NCBI RefSeq assembly: GCF_024721175.1
Contig: NZ_CP099398.1
Coordinates: 186,001-250,000 of the forward strand
DNA length: 64,000 nucleotides
Source of the DNA: Rhizobium sp. Pop5
GTDB lineage: Bacteria; Pseudomonadota; Alphaproteobacteria; Rhizobiales; Rhizobiaceae
Reading direction: 5' to 3'
Shown in pieces: positions 34,400-43,206 of the stretch; the stretch's first letter is position 1, and each line of letters begins with the position of its first letter. The notes under the pieces were generated by a model. The model was given only the letters and a program-made list of their open reading frames with translations. It made no database searches and was not told where the DNA came from. Position numbers and translations under genes: made by a program.

Positions 34400-35413
34400 C
34401 TAAAGGGTCCAAGATCGCCCCGATAGCCGCCTTGCTTCGGATTCCGGGTAAAGGCGGTAGGGAAGGTCCGCATAGACATATTCTGCCGGAATCGCGGGTG
34501 GGGACAGCTTCGATAGGAACAGGTCGAGATTCTCCTGACTGTTGCTGGAGACAAGCGTGTAGAAATTGCCGCTGTTCCAGGTGACGAATGAGTGTACGAA
34601 GAACCGGCGTAGTGTTTCGCTCATCTTCGAAAGGGTGACTTCGTTTCGATCCATTCGCGTCAGCACCGTCTCTTCCTTCGCGCGAATGTCTGACGCGCTG
34701 AAGAAGCGAGCTTTGAAGCTATGGTCCTTCTGGCGTTCCCGTCGCCGATATTCCTCGTCGTCTTCATGCCTGAACTTCTCGACGAACATGAAGAGCCCAT
34801 TGGTCTTGAGATGCTGCTCCACGAAACGGATCTGATCGAAGCGATTTGATGAATACATCTGGAAAGTCGTGTCCTCGAGGATGATATCGAAACCGCCGCC
34901 AAACTTTCGAAGCTCCACGTCTTCTTGGATTCTTTGCGATGTCAGATGATGAAATGGTCCGTGGAAAAACATGGCATGAGGAGGAACGCCATAGGCATAG
35001 AAGCTTCTGAGGTTCTCGACGTTGGGACTGCAGGACAATGTTTCTATCCTGCCATTGCCAAGTTCGCCGATCACACGGGCCATCGTCCCCTCGGCCGTGC
35101 CTAGAGTGTAGAGCTTCAGCCGCCCCTTTCTGGCGCGCGCATATCTGAGGATCGCGCTGCCCATGCGGCACTCCTCTTCGAACCGGTAGGGTATGCTGCA
35201 CAAGTAGTGCTTATCGAACGGGCCTTGGCGCAGCGGGTGAAGGCCTGAAAAGCGCCTGAACGTCATGTCCAGTGGGAACAAGCGGCGATCGAGCTCAGGC
35301 GATCGAACAGGCATTCCAGCCTCTCCGGACGCGGTTGTCGAAAAGAATTCGGAAAGCTCGTTAAGACGAGGTGCGCGGTCGCACTCTTCAATGAAGTCGG
35401 CAAATTCACGCAT
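34400..35413 (-). CDS. Class I SAM-dependent methyltransferase-like protein
   Basis: A 337-residue protein from the ATG at 35411-35413 (MREFADFIEECDRAPRLNEL). LKLYTLGTAEGTMARVIGEL looks like motif I of class I methyltransferases. GRIETLSCSPNVENL fits the post-I acidic/second-strand region loosely, and GGGFDIILEDTTFQMYSSNR leading to LKTNGLFMFVEKF fits motifs II and III (the LxxxGxxxxxEKF ending recalls CmoA-like enzymes). The substrate is unknown. It is divergent from the AraC gene, sharing a 250-base intergenic region, and so is probably regulated with the AraC-MFS-37880 group. The longer start at 35476 lacks conserved sequence. Function beyond the SAM fold is inference. Confidence 0.6.
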   Translation of the reverse strand: MREFADFIEECDRAPRLNELSEFFSTTASGEAGMPVRSPELDRRLFPLDMTFRRFSGLHPLRQGPFDKHYLCSIPYRFEEECRMGSAILRYARARKGRLKLYTLGTAEGTMARVIGELGNGRIETLSCSPNVENLRSFYAYGVPPHAMFFHGPFHHLTSQRIQEDVELRKFGGGFDIILEDTTFQMYSSNRFDQIRFVEQHLKTNGLFMFVEKFRHEDDEEYRRRERQKDHSFKARFFSASDIRAKEETVLTRMDRNEVTLSKMSETLRRFFVHSFVTWNSGNFYTLVSSNSQENLDLFLSKLSPPAIPAEYVYADLPYRLYPESEARRLSGRSWTL

Positions 35414-35668
35414 GCGAAAGCCTGCCTTTCTCTCGCACCATCGCGTTTTCCGGGTTTCAGGGAGGAAATCGCGCATCCCGAAAAGATTGCGCCCTCAGCG
35501 ACGATGCTCCCAGAAGATGATCGTGATCATCATGTTTTCGCATCCACGATTTTGATCGGGTTTCACGAAATTGACATGAAATTCGACCTGAGGTTAAAGC
35601 CGGGTATTTTAGCAACTTCGGGTGAGGTAGGCTCGCTGCCTGCGGTCTTTTGAGGAGCAGCTACTCGA

Positions 35669-36553
35669 GTGGGAATCCTTCCAATAATTCAGCCCGAACG
35701 GATGAAGAAGTCACAAGGGGAAACCATCCTTCACCAACAAGGCCTCTGGAGCCATGCCCGCGCCGATGTCGTTCGCCGGCGCGGTCTGGGGCGACAGGTC
35801 ATCGACGTTGTCGCTGATGACCACCTGATCTTCCTCAACATAAGAGGTACTGCGGCTTCCGGCGAAAACTTCCTGGACGGACGAAGGGTCGAGTTCAGTC
35901 CGCGGCCGGACGGCTCGCTCGTTTATATTCCCCCCGGTTGCCATTGGACCGGTTGGGACGAAGGGGATGCTGAGGGTTGTTATCTTATGATAACCATGAC
36001 GCGAGACTTCTTTTCCAACCTCACGACCAAGCTGTCGCGCGCCGGCACATTACGTCCGGAACTTGGATTTAGAGATCTGCCGATCCAATGCTTGGCGCGG
36101 CAGATTGCCGGAGAACTTTCACACGACGATTCCATGGGGAGTCTGATCGTTGAAGGGCATCTTGCGGCTATCTTCGGACTTCTGCAGCGCCGCTCCGGTA
36201 CATCTGGCAGAGTGTCTCGAGGAGGATTGGCGCCTACGGTTCTCAAGCGGGTGATAGGGCGGATTGAAGCTCACATCGATCGACCTCCGAGCATGCGCGC
36301 TCTAGCCGAAGAGGAGGGATTGACCTACGAGCATTTTTCCCGCGCTTTCAAGCAGTCGCAAGGCTCGACGCCCTACGGGTTCTATAACCAGCGCCGTCTT
36401 GAACGCGCGACCGACCTTCTCCGCACGACTGCGATGAGCGTGACCGAAATCGCAATCGCCTGTGGCTACGCCAGCGGGAGCCACCTCTCGACCAGATTTC
36501 GCCGAGAGACGGGATTTTCACCCGCCGAGTACCGGGCACTCTGGAAAGAATAG
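35669..36553 (+). CDS. AraC-family transcriptional regulator
   Basis: A 294-residue protein with a GTG start and GAGGAG some 12-18 bases upstream; the ATG at 35702 (MKKSQGETILHQQ) is an alternative. The N-terminal cupin-like ligand domain spans about residues 30-150. The C-terminal DNA-binding domain has the two HTH motifs of AraC: PPSMRALAEEEGLTYEHFSR AFKQSQG, and MSVTEIAIACGYASGSHLST RFRRETGFSPAEYR. Regulators of this kind often sense the small molecule made or exported by the neighbouring genes. Here these are a methyltransferase, an MFS exporter and an unassigned protein. The ligand is unknown. Confidence 0.92.
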   Translation: MGILPIIQPERMKKSQGETILHQQGLWSHARADVVRRRGLGRQVIDVVADDHLIFLNIRGTAASGENFLDGRRVEFSPRPDGSLVYIPPGCHWTGWDEGDAEGCYLMITMTRDFFSNLTTKLSRAGTLRPELGFRDLPIQCLARQIAGELSHDDSMGSLIVEGHLAAIFGLLQRRSGTSGRVSRGGLAPTVLKRVIGRIEAHIDRPPSMRALAEEEGLTYEHFSRAFKQSQGSTPYGFYNQRRLERATDLLRTTAMSVTEIAIACGYASGSHLSTRFRRETGFSPAEYRALWKE

Positions 36554-36644
36554 GTGGTTCTGGACAAGAGATAATATCAAATTCATGAAAGCCGCCAACT
36601 ATTCAGGGGAATAACATGTCCTCACGAACCTGCCAGTAGGGAGT

Positions 36645-37877
36645 GTGGATGAAGTGGGCGCGACAGAAAGCAGTTGCATTGGGTGTTATGCCTCTCGCGG
36701 CGTCTATCTTTTCTGTGTTCTGGCGTCGGCCACCGGCCGCAATGTCTACTTTGTGCTGGCGGCATGGGTTGCGACAGATGTCAGCAAGAGCGCGAGCGCT
36801 CTCGCCATCCTTTTGGCGCTCGGCAGTGCCGCTGAGTTGCTCACCAGCAATATTGGTGGGGTTCTAGTTGATCGATTTGATCGTCGCTTCGTCTGTATCG
36901 CTTGCGATTTATCCAGATTGATCCTCATATTTTCAACGGGCATTGGTCTCTCGTTCGGTGACCCACTTGGTGTTCTGTGCCTATCGTGGACCACCTTCGC
37001 GTTCCTCGACAGAACCCATTCGACTGCGCTGCAGGCCATCATTCCAGACATCGTTCGTCCTAAGAACCTCACTTCATTCAATTCGGCGTCTTATATTGCG
37101 ATGCAGGCGGGCAATCTCATCGCCGCCATCGTCACCGGGTACAGCTTAGCTGGCATCGGCATGAATCTGACGTCGATCCTGCCTGGCGCCTTTTTCGGCC
37201 TATCACTGTTGGGGCTGCTGGCACTCGGCCGACAGCCGCTTTCTCGTTCTCGATCGGATTTGCAGGCAAAGAGCATTCGTCGGATGGATCTGTTGCCGAC
37301 GACCTTTGTCGTTCACTCACTGAAGGCCAACGCAGTCATGTACGCGTTGACCTATGCGATGGGCATGCTTGTGAGTGTATTGGGCGCCGCATATGTCACC
37401 CGTGAACTCAAGGGGTCGGCGCTCGAGTTCGGTTATCTCGAGGCAGGTTGGGCCCTCGGTTCGATCGCGGGGTGTTCAGTCCTACTTCTCAGAAGGGCGC
37501 GTCCGCGACGGCAGAGCATCCTCTTCCAGTCGGTGCTCGCCGGCGTAGTCCTGTTGGGCTTTCCTGTTTTCCAGAGCTTTTTGTCCACGCTCGTCCAAAT
37601 GCTGTTGCTTGGCTTCTGCTACAACCTCACCCGGATTCTAATCGATGTACGGGTTCAATCGACTGTTTCGATCGACATTTTGGGGCGGGCGCGGAGCCAG
37701 ATCCACACGATCTGTGTTTCGATAGGGCTTCTTGCTTATGGCATCATCGCGACCATCGGAGACGCAATTCCACCGTCGGGGATTTTCGGCCTCTTCGGGG
37801 CGCTGATGGTGGCCGTCGCGCTCTTCTTTCATTTCAATATGGATCGGGGAGCGCCGGTGGAAAGCCGGTTCGTCTGA
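36645..37877 (+). CDS. MFS transporter, probable small-molecule exporter
   Basis: A 410-residue major facilitator protein with a GTG start after GTAGGGA. About 12 hydrophobic helices are visible, including VYFLCVLASATGRNVYFVLA, ALAILLALGSAAELLTSNI and LLAYGIIATIGDAIPPSGIF. The loop GGVLVDRFDRRFV is the MFS signature between helices 2 and 3. The layout is like the EntS/enterobactin-exporter group of MFS proteins. It is followed after two bases by the 37880 gene, so the two are co-transcribed. The combination with an AraC regulator suggests export of a locally made compound. The substrate is not determined. Confidence 0.88.
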   Translation: MDEVGATESSCIGCYASRGVYLFCVLASATGRNVYFVLAAWVATDVSKSASALAILLALGSAAELLTSNIGGVLVDRFDRRFVCIACDLSRLILIFSTGIGLSFGDPLGVLCLSWTTFAFLDRTHSTALQAIIPDIVRPKNLTSFNSASYIAMQAGNLIAAIVTGYSLAGIGMNLTSILPGAFFGLSLLGLLALGRQPLSRSRSDLQAKSIRRMDLLPTTFVVHSLKANAVMYALTYAMGMLVSVLGAAYVTRELKGSALEFGYLEAGWALGSIAGCSVLLLRRARPRRQSILFQSVLAGVVLLGFPVFQSFLSTLVQMLLLGFCYNLTRILIDVRVQSTVSIDILGRARSQIHTICVSIGLLAYGIIATIGDAIPPSGIFGLFGALMVAVALFFHFNMDRGAPVESRFV

Positions 37878-37879
37878 GG

Positions 37880-39286
37880 ATGGAGACGTCGCCCAATACC
37901 GAATTGGTATCAAAAAGTGAGGTGTTGGCCCTCATTTTTGAATTATTCCCTTGGTTGCGTCAGTTTCAGCAGGCATCGCTGAACGACTATGCAAAAGCGG
38001 CGTTCACGGTGGGGTCGGAGCCATCGGGTTGCGTCGCGCGCAGCCAGGCAATGTCTTTATTGCGCTCACACGTGGGGGCCGTCGCGCAACGTCACGGTTA
38101 TTCAGCCGAAGCCGTGTCGAGCTTTCAAACTGAAATCGAAGTCGCTCCGGTGCTGCAGTGTGGCCCCCACCTCCACCTGTTGATCGAGCCTGACGCCTTT
38201 TACACCCATCTGTTCTCCCTGATGGGACTTCGCGCGCATGGCAGGACATCCTATATCTCCTACGCTTGCTCGACAGTGAAGTTCGTAGAACGCGGTCGCA
38301 AGGGTCCGGCCTGGCTCCACGTCGATGGCGATGCAGTCAATGTCTTCGGGCTGTCGCGCAGCAAAATGATCCCCTACAGCATTCTTGGCAGAAACGGCTG
38401 CTACAGATTCCATCTTCAAAACGTCGACAGGCCCGGTGATGACTCGGAGGCAATTTCGAGCTTGCGCGACCTTTTGCCTCGTGGCGAATTCCAGTCGGCG
38501 GCAGAGGCGATCAAAGCGGCGAATCTTTGCCTCTGGGAGCGGTATTTTGGCAGCCAAGTCGACTTTCTTCAGCTTGATGATAGCGACGTTGCCGATCTGG
38601 TCGCGGACCACCTTTCCGATGGCCGGTCCTGGCTGCGAGGCTCGCTGATCGAGGACCGGGCATTCGCGATGCGCCTGATCCATTGCATCGATCAACTCGC
38701 TGACACGGTGTGGCGTGGCTGGCTGAAAAACTCGACTCATTTTTTCTGGGGCTGCACTGAAGGACGGCTTTTTCCGCTTTGGCTGGATGGCCGGTTCCTC
38801 CGGTCGAAAGCGCCCGAAGATGTCCGTGTTGAATTCTCGCCGGCAAGTCTTGTGGAGGCCTTGAGAACTGGCCGGATCGTGCCGAACCTTTTGCTGATGT
38901 TCATCGTAACTTCGATCCTGCCTGGCGTGCGTGTTCTCGGTGGAAGCCGGCATACGATCTATTACCCGTTGATGCGCTGGGCATTCTGCGAGGCGTTGAG
39001 GAGCAGCCATCGTGACGCACAGCTTCTCAACGCTTTGTCGAACGACGAACGGCCAGGGGTTTGGGGCCATCGGATCATCTCCTGGCCTTGCGAGCCGCTT
39101 TTGCTGCTGAATGCGGTTGGCCGTGGGAGTATTGCAACGCTTCTCGAGCAGTTCGGCAAGATGAGCATTATCGACGCTTGCGGGTCCTTTTCCAGCTTCA
39201 CCCAGGACCCCTTATGGGCGGAGCTCAACGCGGCATATTCCTCTGGGAGAGTGGACAGGCACTCCTCGCAATGGGCGTTCCGCTGA
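37880..39286 (+). CDS. 468-residue protein of unknown function, co-transcribed with the MFS exporter
   Basis: It starts at the ATG at 37880, two bases after the MFS stop and overlapping a GAGG ribosome motif; an in-frame extension to 37448 lies wholly inside the MFS gene and is rejected. No membrane segment or signal peptide is present, so it is cytoplasmic. Recognisable pieces are VLQCGPHLHLLIEPDAFYTH, GPAWLHVDGDAVNVFGLSRS, STHFFWGCTEGRLFPLWLDG and ILPGVRVLGGSRHTIYYPLM. These are rich in His, Trp and Cys but match no family I know. I looked for the motifs of siderophore synthetases (IucA/IucC) and did not find them. Context suggests an enzyme making or modifying the exported compound. Confidence 0.8.
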   Translation: METSPNTELVSKSEVLALIFELFPWLRQFQQASLNDYAKAAFTVGSEPSGCVARSQAMSLLRSHVGAVAQRHGYSAEAVSSFQTEIEVAPVLQCGPHLHLLIEPDAFYTHLFSLMGLRAHGRTSYISYACSTVKFVERGRKGPAWLHVDGDAVNVFGLSRSKMIPYSILGRNGCYRFHLQNVDRPGDDSEAISSLRDLLPRGEFQSAAEAIKAANLCLWERYFGSQVDFLQLDDSDVADLVADHLSDGRSWLRGSLIEDRAFAMRLIHCIDQLADTVWRGWLKNSTHFFWGCTEGRLFPLWLDGRFLRSKAPEDVRVEFSPASLVEALRTGRIVPNLLLMFIVTSILPGVRVLGGSRHTIYYPLMRWAFCEALRSSHRDAQLLNALSNDERPGVWGHRIISWPCEPLLLLNAVGRGSIATLLEQFGKMSIIDACGSFSSFTQDPLWAELNAAYSSGRVDRHSSQWAFR

Positions 39287-39436
39287 TCGCACCTCTTTCA
39301 GTCTCCTTCATCACTTTACCGCCCGAAGCGTGACCTCTCGCTCTTTGAGACAAGTGTCCGCGCGTGAAGCGAAGCTATTGAATCTTGTAAAGAATTCGGT
39401 TGCACGGCGGGCCGATTTCCACTATTTTTGGTAGCG

Positions 39437-39664
39437 AGGCAGTACGCGCTGCCTTGGGGATTAGAACCCCCTACGAGCGGTTGGTGCCGGCCGATTCGGC
39501 ACCACACTCCTTGACCTTCGGTCGAGGAGCCTGTGGCGTATGTCCAGGTTCCTCGGAACTAAAGGCCACAGGGCCGTCTCGTACGGTGTTCTAACTCCCC
39601 GATCAGTGGGTTGAGCGAGTTATTCCGCGGGGGCGCACCGCGCGAAACTCTCCACACGGGGTGT
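39437..39664 (+). ncRNA. Hairpin-rich segment, candidate structured RNA of unknown class
   Basis: Eight stems follow each other with short gaps: 39437-42/39449-54, 39456-59/39467-70, 39482-89/39497-504, 39507-16/39520-29 (10 bp, one GT pair), 39530-37/39565-72 (8 bp, enclosing a second small hairpin at 39548-59), 39574-77/39583-86, 39592-97/39617-22, and 39626-30/39638-42. A further 4-bp stem at 39654-57/39661-64 ends at the HTH gene. The series lies between the 37880 gene and the XRE gene. It matches no RNA family I can name, and could also be a DNA repeat element. Strand and ends are not fixed. Confidence 0.55.
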
Positions 39665-40155
39665 CCACCATGAAGCGCTATTCAGCAGCCCAGGTCCGAC
39701 CTTCGAGGCCTGCGCGAACCGAACAGCCGAATGTTGCACGCGAGTCGGTGCATCCAGTCGATCGACATGTCGGACAGCAGATCCGCATGCGCCGAATGCA
39801 GTCGAATGTGTCCCTGGGGGATCTCGGCGCCGGCATCGGGGTCAGCTTGCAGCAGGTGCAAAAATATGAAAGCGGCAAGAACCGCGTCAGCGCTTCGATG
39901 CTCTACGAGCTTGCAAATTGCCTCAAGATCCCTGTCTCAAGGTTCTTCGAGGGCCTTCCAGATCCCGAAACCACTCAAGACCAGCAATTCACCACCGAGA
40001 TCGATGAGAAGATTGCCTACATTTCCACCGCGCAGGGACGGCGCCTGATAGAAGATGTTTTGCTCCTTTCCCCGCGAGTGCGCAGTCGCGTCGTTGCCCT
40101 CGTCAGCTCTCTTGTCGACGAACAAATGGAAGAACAGAAGAACGTTTCTCGCTAA
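39661..40155 (+). CDS. XRE-family helix-turn-helix regulator
   Basis: A 164-residue protein; GTG at 39661 (MSTMKRYSAAQVR) or ATG at 39670. The HTH_3 domain is HVGQQIRMRRMQSNVSLGDL GAGIGVSLQQVQKYESGKNR VSASMLYELANCL, a close match to rhizobial regulators of this type. The C-terminus (IDEKIAYISTAQGRRLIEDV LLLSPRVRSRVVALVSSLVD) is an uncharacterised helical region seen in many of these proteins. It may control the neighbouring small-molecule locus or act on other promoters. It directly follows the hairpin-rich segment. Confidence 0.92.
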   Translation: MSTMKRYSAAQVRPSRPARTEQPNVARESVHPVDRHVGQQIRMRRMQSNVSLGDLGAGIGVSLQQVQKYESGKNRVSASMLYELANCLKIPVSRFFEGLPDPETTQDQQFTTEIDEKIAYISTAQGRRLIEDVLLLSPRVRSRVVALVSSLVDEQMEEQKNVSR

Positions 40156-40236
40156 AAAGAGACAACGGAGCGGCGGCTGCAAAATTGGTCAGCGGTTCGC
40201 AGAGTTCTCGCCGCGTGCTGCAGGTCTATTCCGCAT

Positions 40237-41472
40237 CTACAAAGCGATCTGGCCGACGTTCTTCTCTCGTTCAAGCACAGTGCCGAAACCGGCACTGCGG
40301 TCGGCAAGGTCATCAAGGATGTCTGCCGCCATCCCGCCGTCGGCAAGCACAGGGAAGGGGAGGCGATCGCGGTCAGGATTCGATAAGGCCTCAGTTCCAC
40401 CGATCACAATGGGACGCAAGTGGATACTCTCCAGCCGTCCGCTAGATCCAAAGTTGCAGGTCGCGATAACGCTCCTCCACACCTCCGGCGGGCTCCATTC
40501 CTGTTCGTCCCTTTCCGTATGGAAGAGGAAGTTGCCAAGGCCGTAGAAAATTGGCGTATTCCGATATATCTCAGCCGCTTGAAGGACCGGAGCGCCATGG
40601 CTGACAAAGAGGCCTGCGCCGGCATTCACGCAGTCGTGCGCGAATTCCCGGACCCAGGCGGGGACTTGCTGCCAGTTCGGCTCCCAATGGTGATGATGCA
40701 AATATACGATGACGAATGTGTCGCGGCCCGCTTCTTCCGCGATCGCCGAAAGGTGAGCCCGGGCGCTGTGCCGGTCCACCACGATGCGGCGAGCGGTCTC
40801 GTCTGATCTGCGAAACACGGTTCCATAGAAATCAATTTCGTCTTGGCCGTTAAGATTCGGCGGATCCTCCGGCTGGGCATAATTGGCGCGCTCCAAAGGC
40901 GAACTTAGAAGATGTTCCTGAATGGAGCGAAGCAGGTTGAATGTTCCCGTTTCCAAGTCGAATACCCTGGAGACCTTCAGCCTATTGATGCCGGGCCTTG
41001 CTATCCTGTCCTGGCTTGCGTTCTCGGCGTACATGAAAGACGGGCCCGGCCCGGCATCCATGGCAATGAGGGCAACACTCCGGGATCCGAACGTCATTTT
41101 CTGTGCCGTGGAAGCATGATGCTTGTTATGGCCGATGCCGGCATGCAGGAAATTGTGTGCCGCAACCTCCTCCAGCGTCGACAGTATCCCCGGCGGTCCG
41201 AGATCGAAGGCATGGTTATTTGCCAGGGCCAGGCTATTGAAACCGAGCTCCTTCAACGCAGGCAAAACCTCCGGTGTCGCGGCGCCGAAGTAGCTGCCTT
41301 TGAGCGGCCATCCACCATGACGACCATAGATTGTCGTCTCGAGATTGGTGAAGGCAATATCGCTTGCTTTTAGGATCTCGGCGATTTCAGCGAGCCGTGG
41401 ATCGCTGATGGCTCGAAGATCATGACGAATGAGCGACTGGCCGGTGACGGCAATGGAAAAGGGTGCGGACAT
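40237..41472 (-). CDS. CapA-family metallophosphatase-like protein
   Basis: A 411-residue protein from the ATG at 41470-41472 (MSAPFSIAVTGQSLIRHDLR). It has the CapA/PGA_cap pattern: AFTNLETTIYG, LALANNHAFDLGPPGI (the conserved N-N-H-x-x-D), VIVYLHHHHWEPN (His-rich metal site) and LFVSHGAPVLQAAEIYRNTPIFYGLGNF (family SHG/P-x-x-Y-GLGNF). CapA proteins act in poly-gamma-glutamate synthesis and related amide or phosphate chemistry. Here the gene follows an amino-acid transporter binding protein, 80 bases away, so it may process the imported compound. No signal peptide is seen, unlike many capsule CapA proteins. Confidence 0.87.
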   Translation of the reverse strand: MSAPFSIAVTGQSLIRHDLRAISDPRLAEIAEILKASDIAFTNLETTIYGRHGGWPLKGSYFGAATPEVLPALKELGFNSLALANNHAFDLGPPGILSTLEEVAAHNFLHAGIGHNKHHASTAQKMTFGSRSVALIAMDAGPGPSFMYAENASQDRIARPGINRLKVSRVFDLETGTFNLLRSIQEHLLSSPLERANYAQPEDPPNLNGQDEIDFYGTVFRRSDETARRIVVDRHSARAHLSAIAEEAGRDTFVIVYLHHHHWEPNWQQVPAWVREFAHDCVNAGAGLFVSHGAPVLQAAEIYRNTPIFYGLGNFLFHTERDEQEWSPPEVWRSVIATCNFGSSGRLESIHLRPIVIGGTEALSNPDRDRLPFPVLADGGMAADILDDLADRSAGFGTVLEREKNVGQIAL

Positions 41473-41552
41473 ATGGTCTGCCTTCGATCTTTGGAACGGC
41501 CGATTGCTCACGCGCTGTGGCTTCGGCGGAAATACGGGCCTTAGAGCCAGTG

Positions 41553-42395
41553 CTAGTTTGACGTACGCGGCGAAACATCGATCTTGAACCACTGCTCGCT
41601 CAGCCGCTTCAAGGTTCCGTCACGCGTGGCGGCCTCGATGGCGCTATCGAATGCCGCAACGAGTTCGCTGTCGTCTTGCCGAAGTCCGACGCCGACACCC
41701 GGGCCCCACAAGCCACCGGAGAGCTGCGGGCCGTAGAGCGTTGCAATCCCGCCATCCTTGCTGTCGAGAAAGGCCTTCCAGGTGAAATAGTCGGCAAGGC
41801 CGCCATCGATGCGCTCAGCCACGAGATCGAGATGCATGTTGTCCTGGGAATCGTAGCTCCTGATCGTCGCGACCTTTCCGAACAGTTCATTGAGCACCGC
41901 TTCCGAATTCGATGATCGCAACACGCCTAGAGTTCTGCCGTTGAGAGCGGCTCGAAGCTCCTCGATCTTTGCCTGCTTTTCAGGGTCGATAGTTGTGAGG
42001 TCGAGCTCGGCCGACGTATCCGTGGGCGGAAGATTGAGATCTTTGCGTATGACGAGTTGGTTGAAACCTCCGGCGTAGGGCTTGGAAAAAGCGATCGATT
42101 TCTTCCGCTTCTCAGTTATCGCCATGCCCGACATGATGGCATCGAACTTTCCAACGGTGAGCGCCGGTATGATTCCGTCCCAGTCCTGAGGCACGAAAGT
42201 GCACTCGAACTTCATCCTCCGGCAAAAATCGCGGCCGACGTCGATGTCAAAGCCGGCGAGCTCCCCTTGGGGGGTGATGGCATTCCAGGGCGGCGAAGCA
42301 CCTTCAGAGGCGATTGTCAGTGTCTTCCTGTCCATTGCTCCCGCGTTGTTGGCGCAGACGACAAGAGACAGGGCAAGCAGAAGTGTTCGTTTCAC
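41553..42395 (-). CDS. Periplasmic amino-acid/opine-type binding protein
   Basis: A 280-residue ABC solute-binding protein. The signal peptide is MKRTLLLALSLVVCANNAGA. Mature family-3 blocks are LTIASEGASPPWNAITPQGE LAGFDIDVGRDFC, DWDGIIPALTVGKFDAIMSG MAITEKRKKSIAFSKPY and LGVLRSSNSEAVLNELFGK. The pattern is nearest to the HisJ/OccT/NocT group that binds basic amino acids and opines. Its upstream neighbours are two permeases of the same group. It lies 57 bases after the permease at 42453-43202 in the same operon. The ligand cannot be read from sequence. Confidence 0.92.
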   Translation of the reverse strand: MKRTLLLALSLVVCANNAGAMDRKTLTIASEGASPPWNAITPQGELAGFDIDVGRDFCRRMKFECTFVPQDWDGIIPALTVGKFDAIMSGMAITEKRKKSIAFSKPYAGGFNQLVIRKDLNLPPTDTSAELDLTTIDPEKQAKIEELRAALNGRTLGVLRSSNSEAVLNELFGKVATIRSYDSQDNMHLDLVAERIDGGLADYFTWKAFLDSKDGGIATLYGPQLSGGLWGPGVGVGLRQDDSELVAAFDSAIEAATRDGTLKRLSEQWFKIDVSPRTSN

Positions 42396-42452
42396 GACGA
42401 TGTTCCTTTCATTGCTGAGTTTGATTGTTGGCGTCCGGGATGTGGGCTGGCG

Positions 42453-43202
42453 TCAAGTTTCAGCCGAGGCGAGAGGCGGCTTTCCGTTCGCTCTTCGAGG
42501 TACAGGTTGCGCCCGCGGTGGACGCTTTGCCGTCGGCGTCCAACGCGTCTCCAGCATCTGGAAACCTTGCGTGATCAAGAGGGTAAGCAGCAGATAGAAA
42601 GCCCCCGCGGCAATGAAGACCGCGTATGGGGCGAATGTCTCCGACACCAGCTGTCGGGCGAGCCCGGTCACCTCAAGCAGCGTGATGGTGCTTGCAAGGG
42701 AGCTTGCCTTCAGCATTCCAACCACCTCATTTGCATAGGCGGGAAGAGCGATCCTGAGGGTCAAAGGGAACACGATAAGACGGGCAGTGTGAAAACGGGA
42801 AAGGCCCAAGGCTTTGGCCGCTTCAATCTGCCCACGCGGGACCGCCTGGATCCCGCCGCGCAGAACTTCTGTCGTATGGGCGGCGCTGTTCAGGGTGAAA
42901 GCAATGAAGGCGCACCAGAATGGCTCTCGCATCACGGCCCATAGAAAGCTTTGACGGACGAGGGGAAGCTGGCCAATCCCGTAGTAAATCAGGAAAAGCT
43001 GAACCAGAAGTGGCGTGCCGCGGAACGCATAGGTATATGCCAGCACGGGCGCGGAAGCCCACGGATTTGATGATGCCCGTAGGAAGGCGAGCGGGACCGA
43101 GACGGCGAAGCCTGCGGCAAGCGATGCGAATGTCAAAACCAGAGTGAGAAGAAGGCCGCGGGGAAGGGTGAGAAACGCTTCAAGCGCGATAGTCATGCTC
43201 AT
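42453..43202 (-). CDS. ABC amino-acid transporter permease (HisM/OccM-like)
   Basis: A 249-residue inner-membrane permease with about five helices, including LLLTLVLTFASLAAGFAVSV and FWCAFIAFTLNSAAHTTEVL. The cytoplasmic EAA loop RGGIQAVPRGQIEAAKALGL is conserved. VTGLARQLVSETFAPYAVFI and the short C-terminus are also typical of the polar amino acid permease family. Its start is four bases from the stop of the next permease upstream. Together the two would form the membrane pore of the importer. Confidence 0.91.
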   Translation of the reverse strand: MSMTIALEAFLTLPRGLLLTLVLTFASLAAGFAVSVPLAFLRASSNPWASAPVLAYTYAFRGTPLLVQLFLIYYGIGQLPLVRQSFLWAVMREPFWCAFIAFTLNSAAHTTEVLRGGIQAVPRGQIEAAKALGLSRFHTARLIVFPLTLRIALPAYANEVVGMLKASSLASTITLLEVTGLARQLVSETFAPYAVFIAAGAFYLLLTLLITQGFQMLETRWTPTAKRPPRAQPVPRRANGKPPLASAET

Positions 43203-43206
43203 TGCC

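Noticed and set aside
37448..37879. Longer start for the 468-residue protein, giving 612 residues
   Set aside because: The extra 144 codons lie inside the MFS gene in another frame, and the ATG at 37880 has a suitable ribosome site.
37880..39286. IucA/IucC-type siderophore synthetase
   Set aside because: The context suggested it, but the conserved GHPxHPxxKxR-type and related motifs are not present.
39440..39510. tRNA-like arm (GGGGATTAGAACCCC) suggesting a tRNA or tmRNA gene
   Set aside because: On either strand the acceptor, D and anticodon arms cannot be placed around it. It is one hairpin in a longer series.
39570..39600. Group II intron domain V-like segment (GGGCCGT...ACGGTGTTC)
   Set aside because: Too short, lacks the bulge and GNRA loop, and no intron-encoded protein or other domains are nearby.
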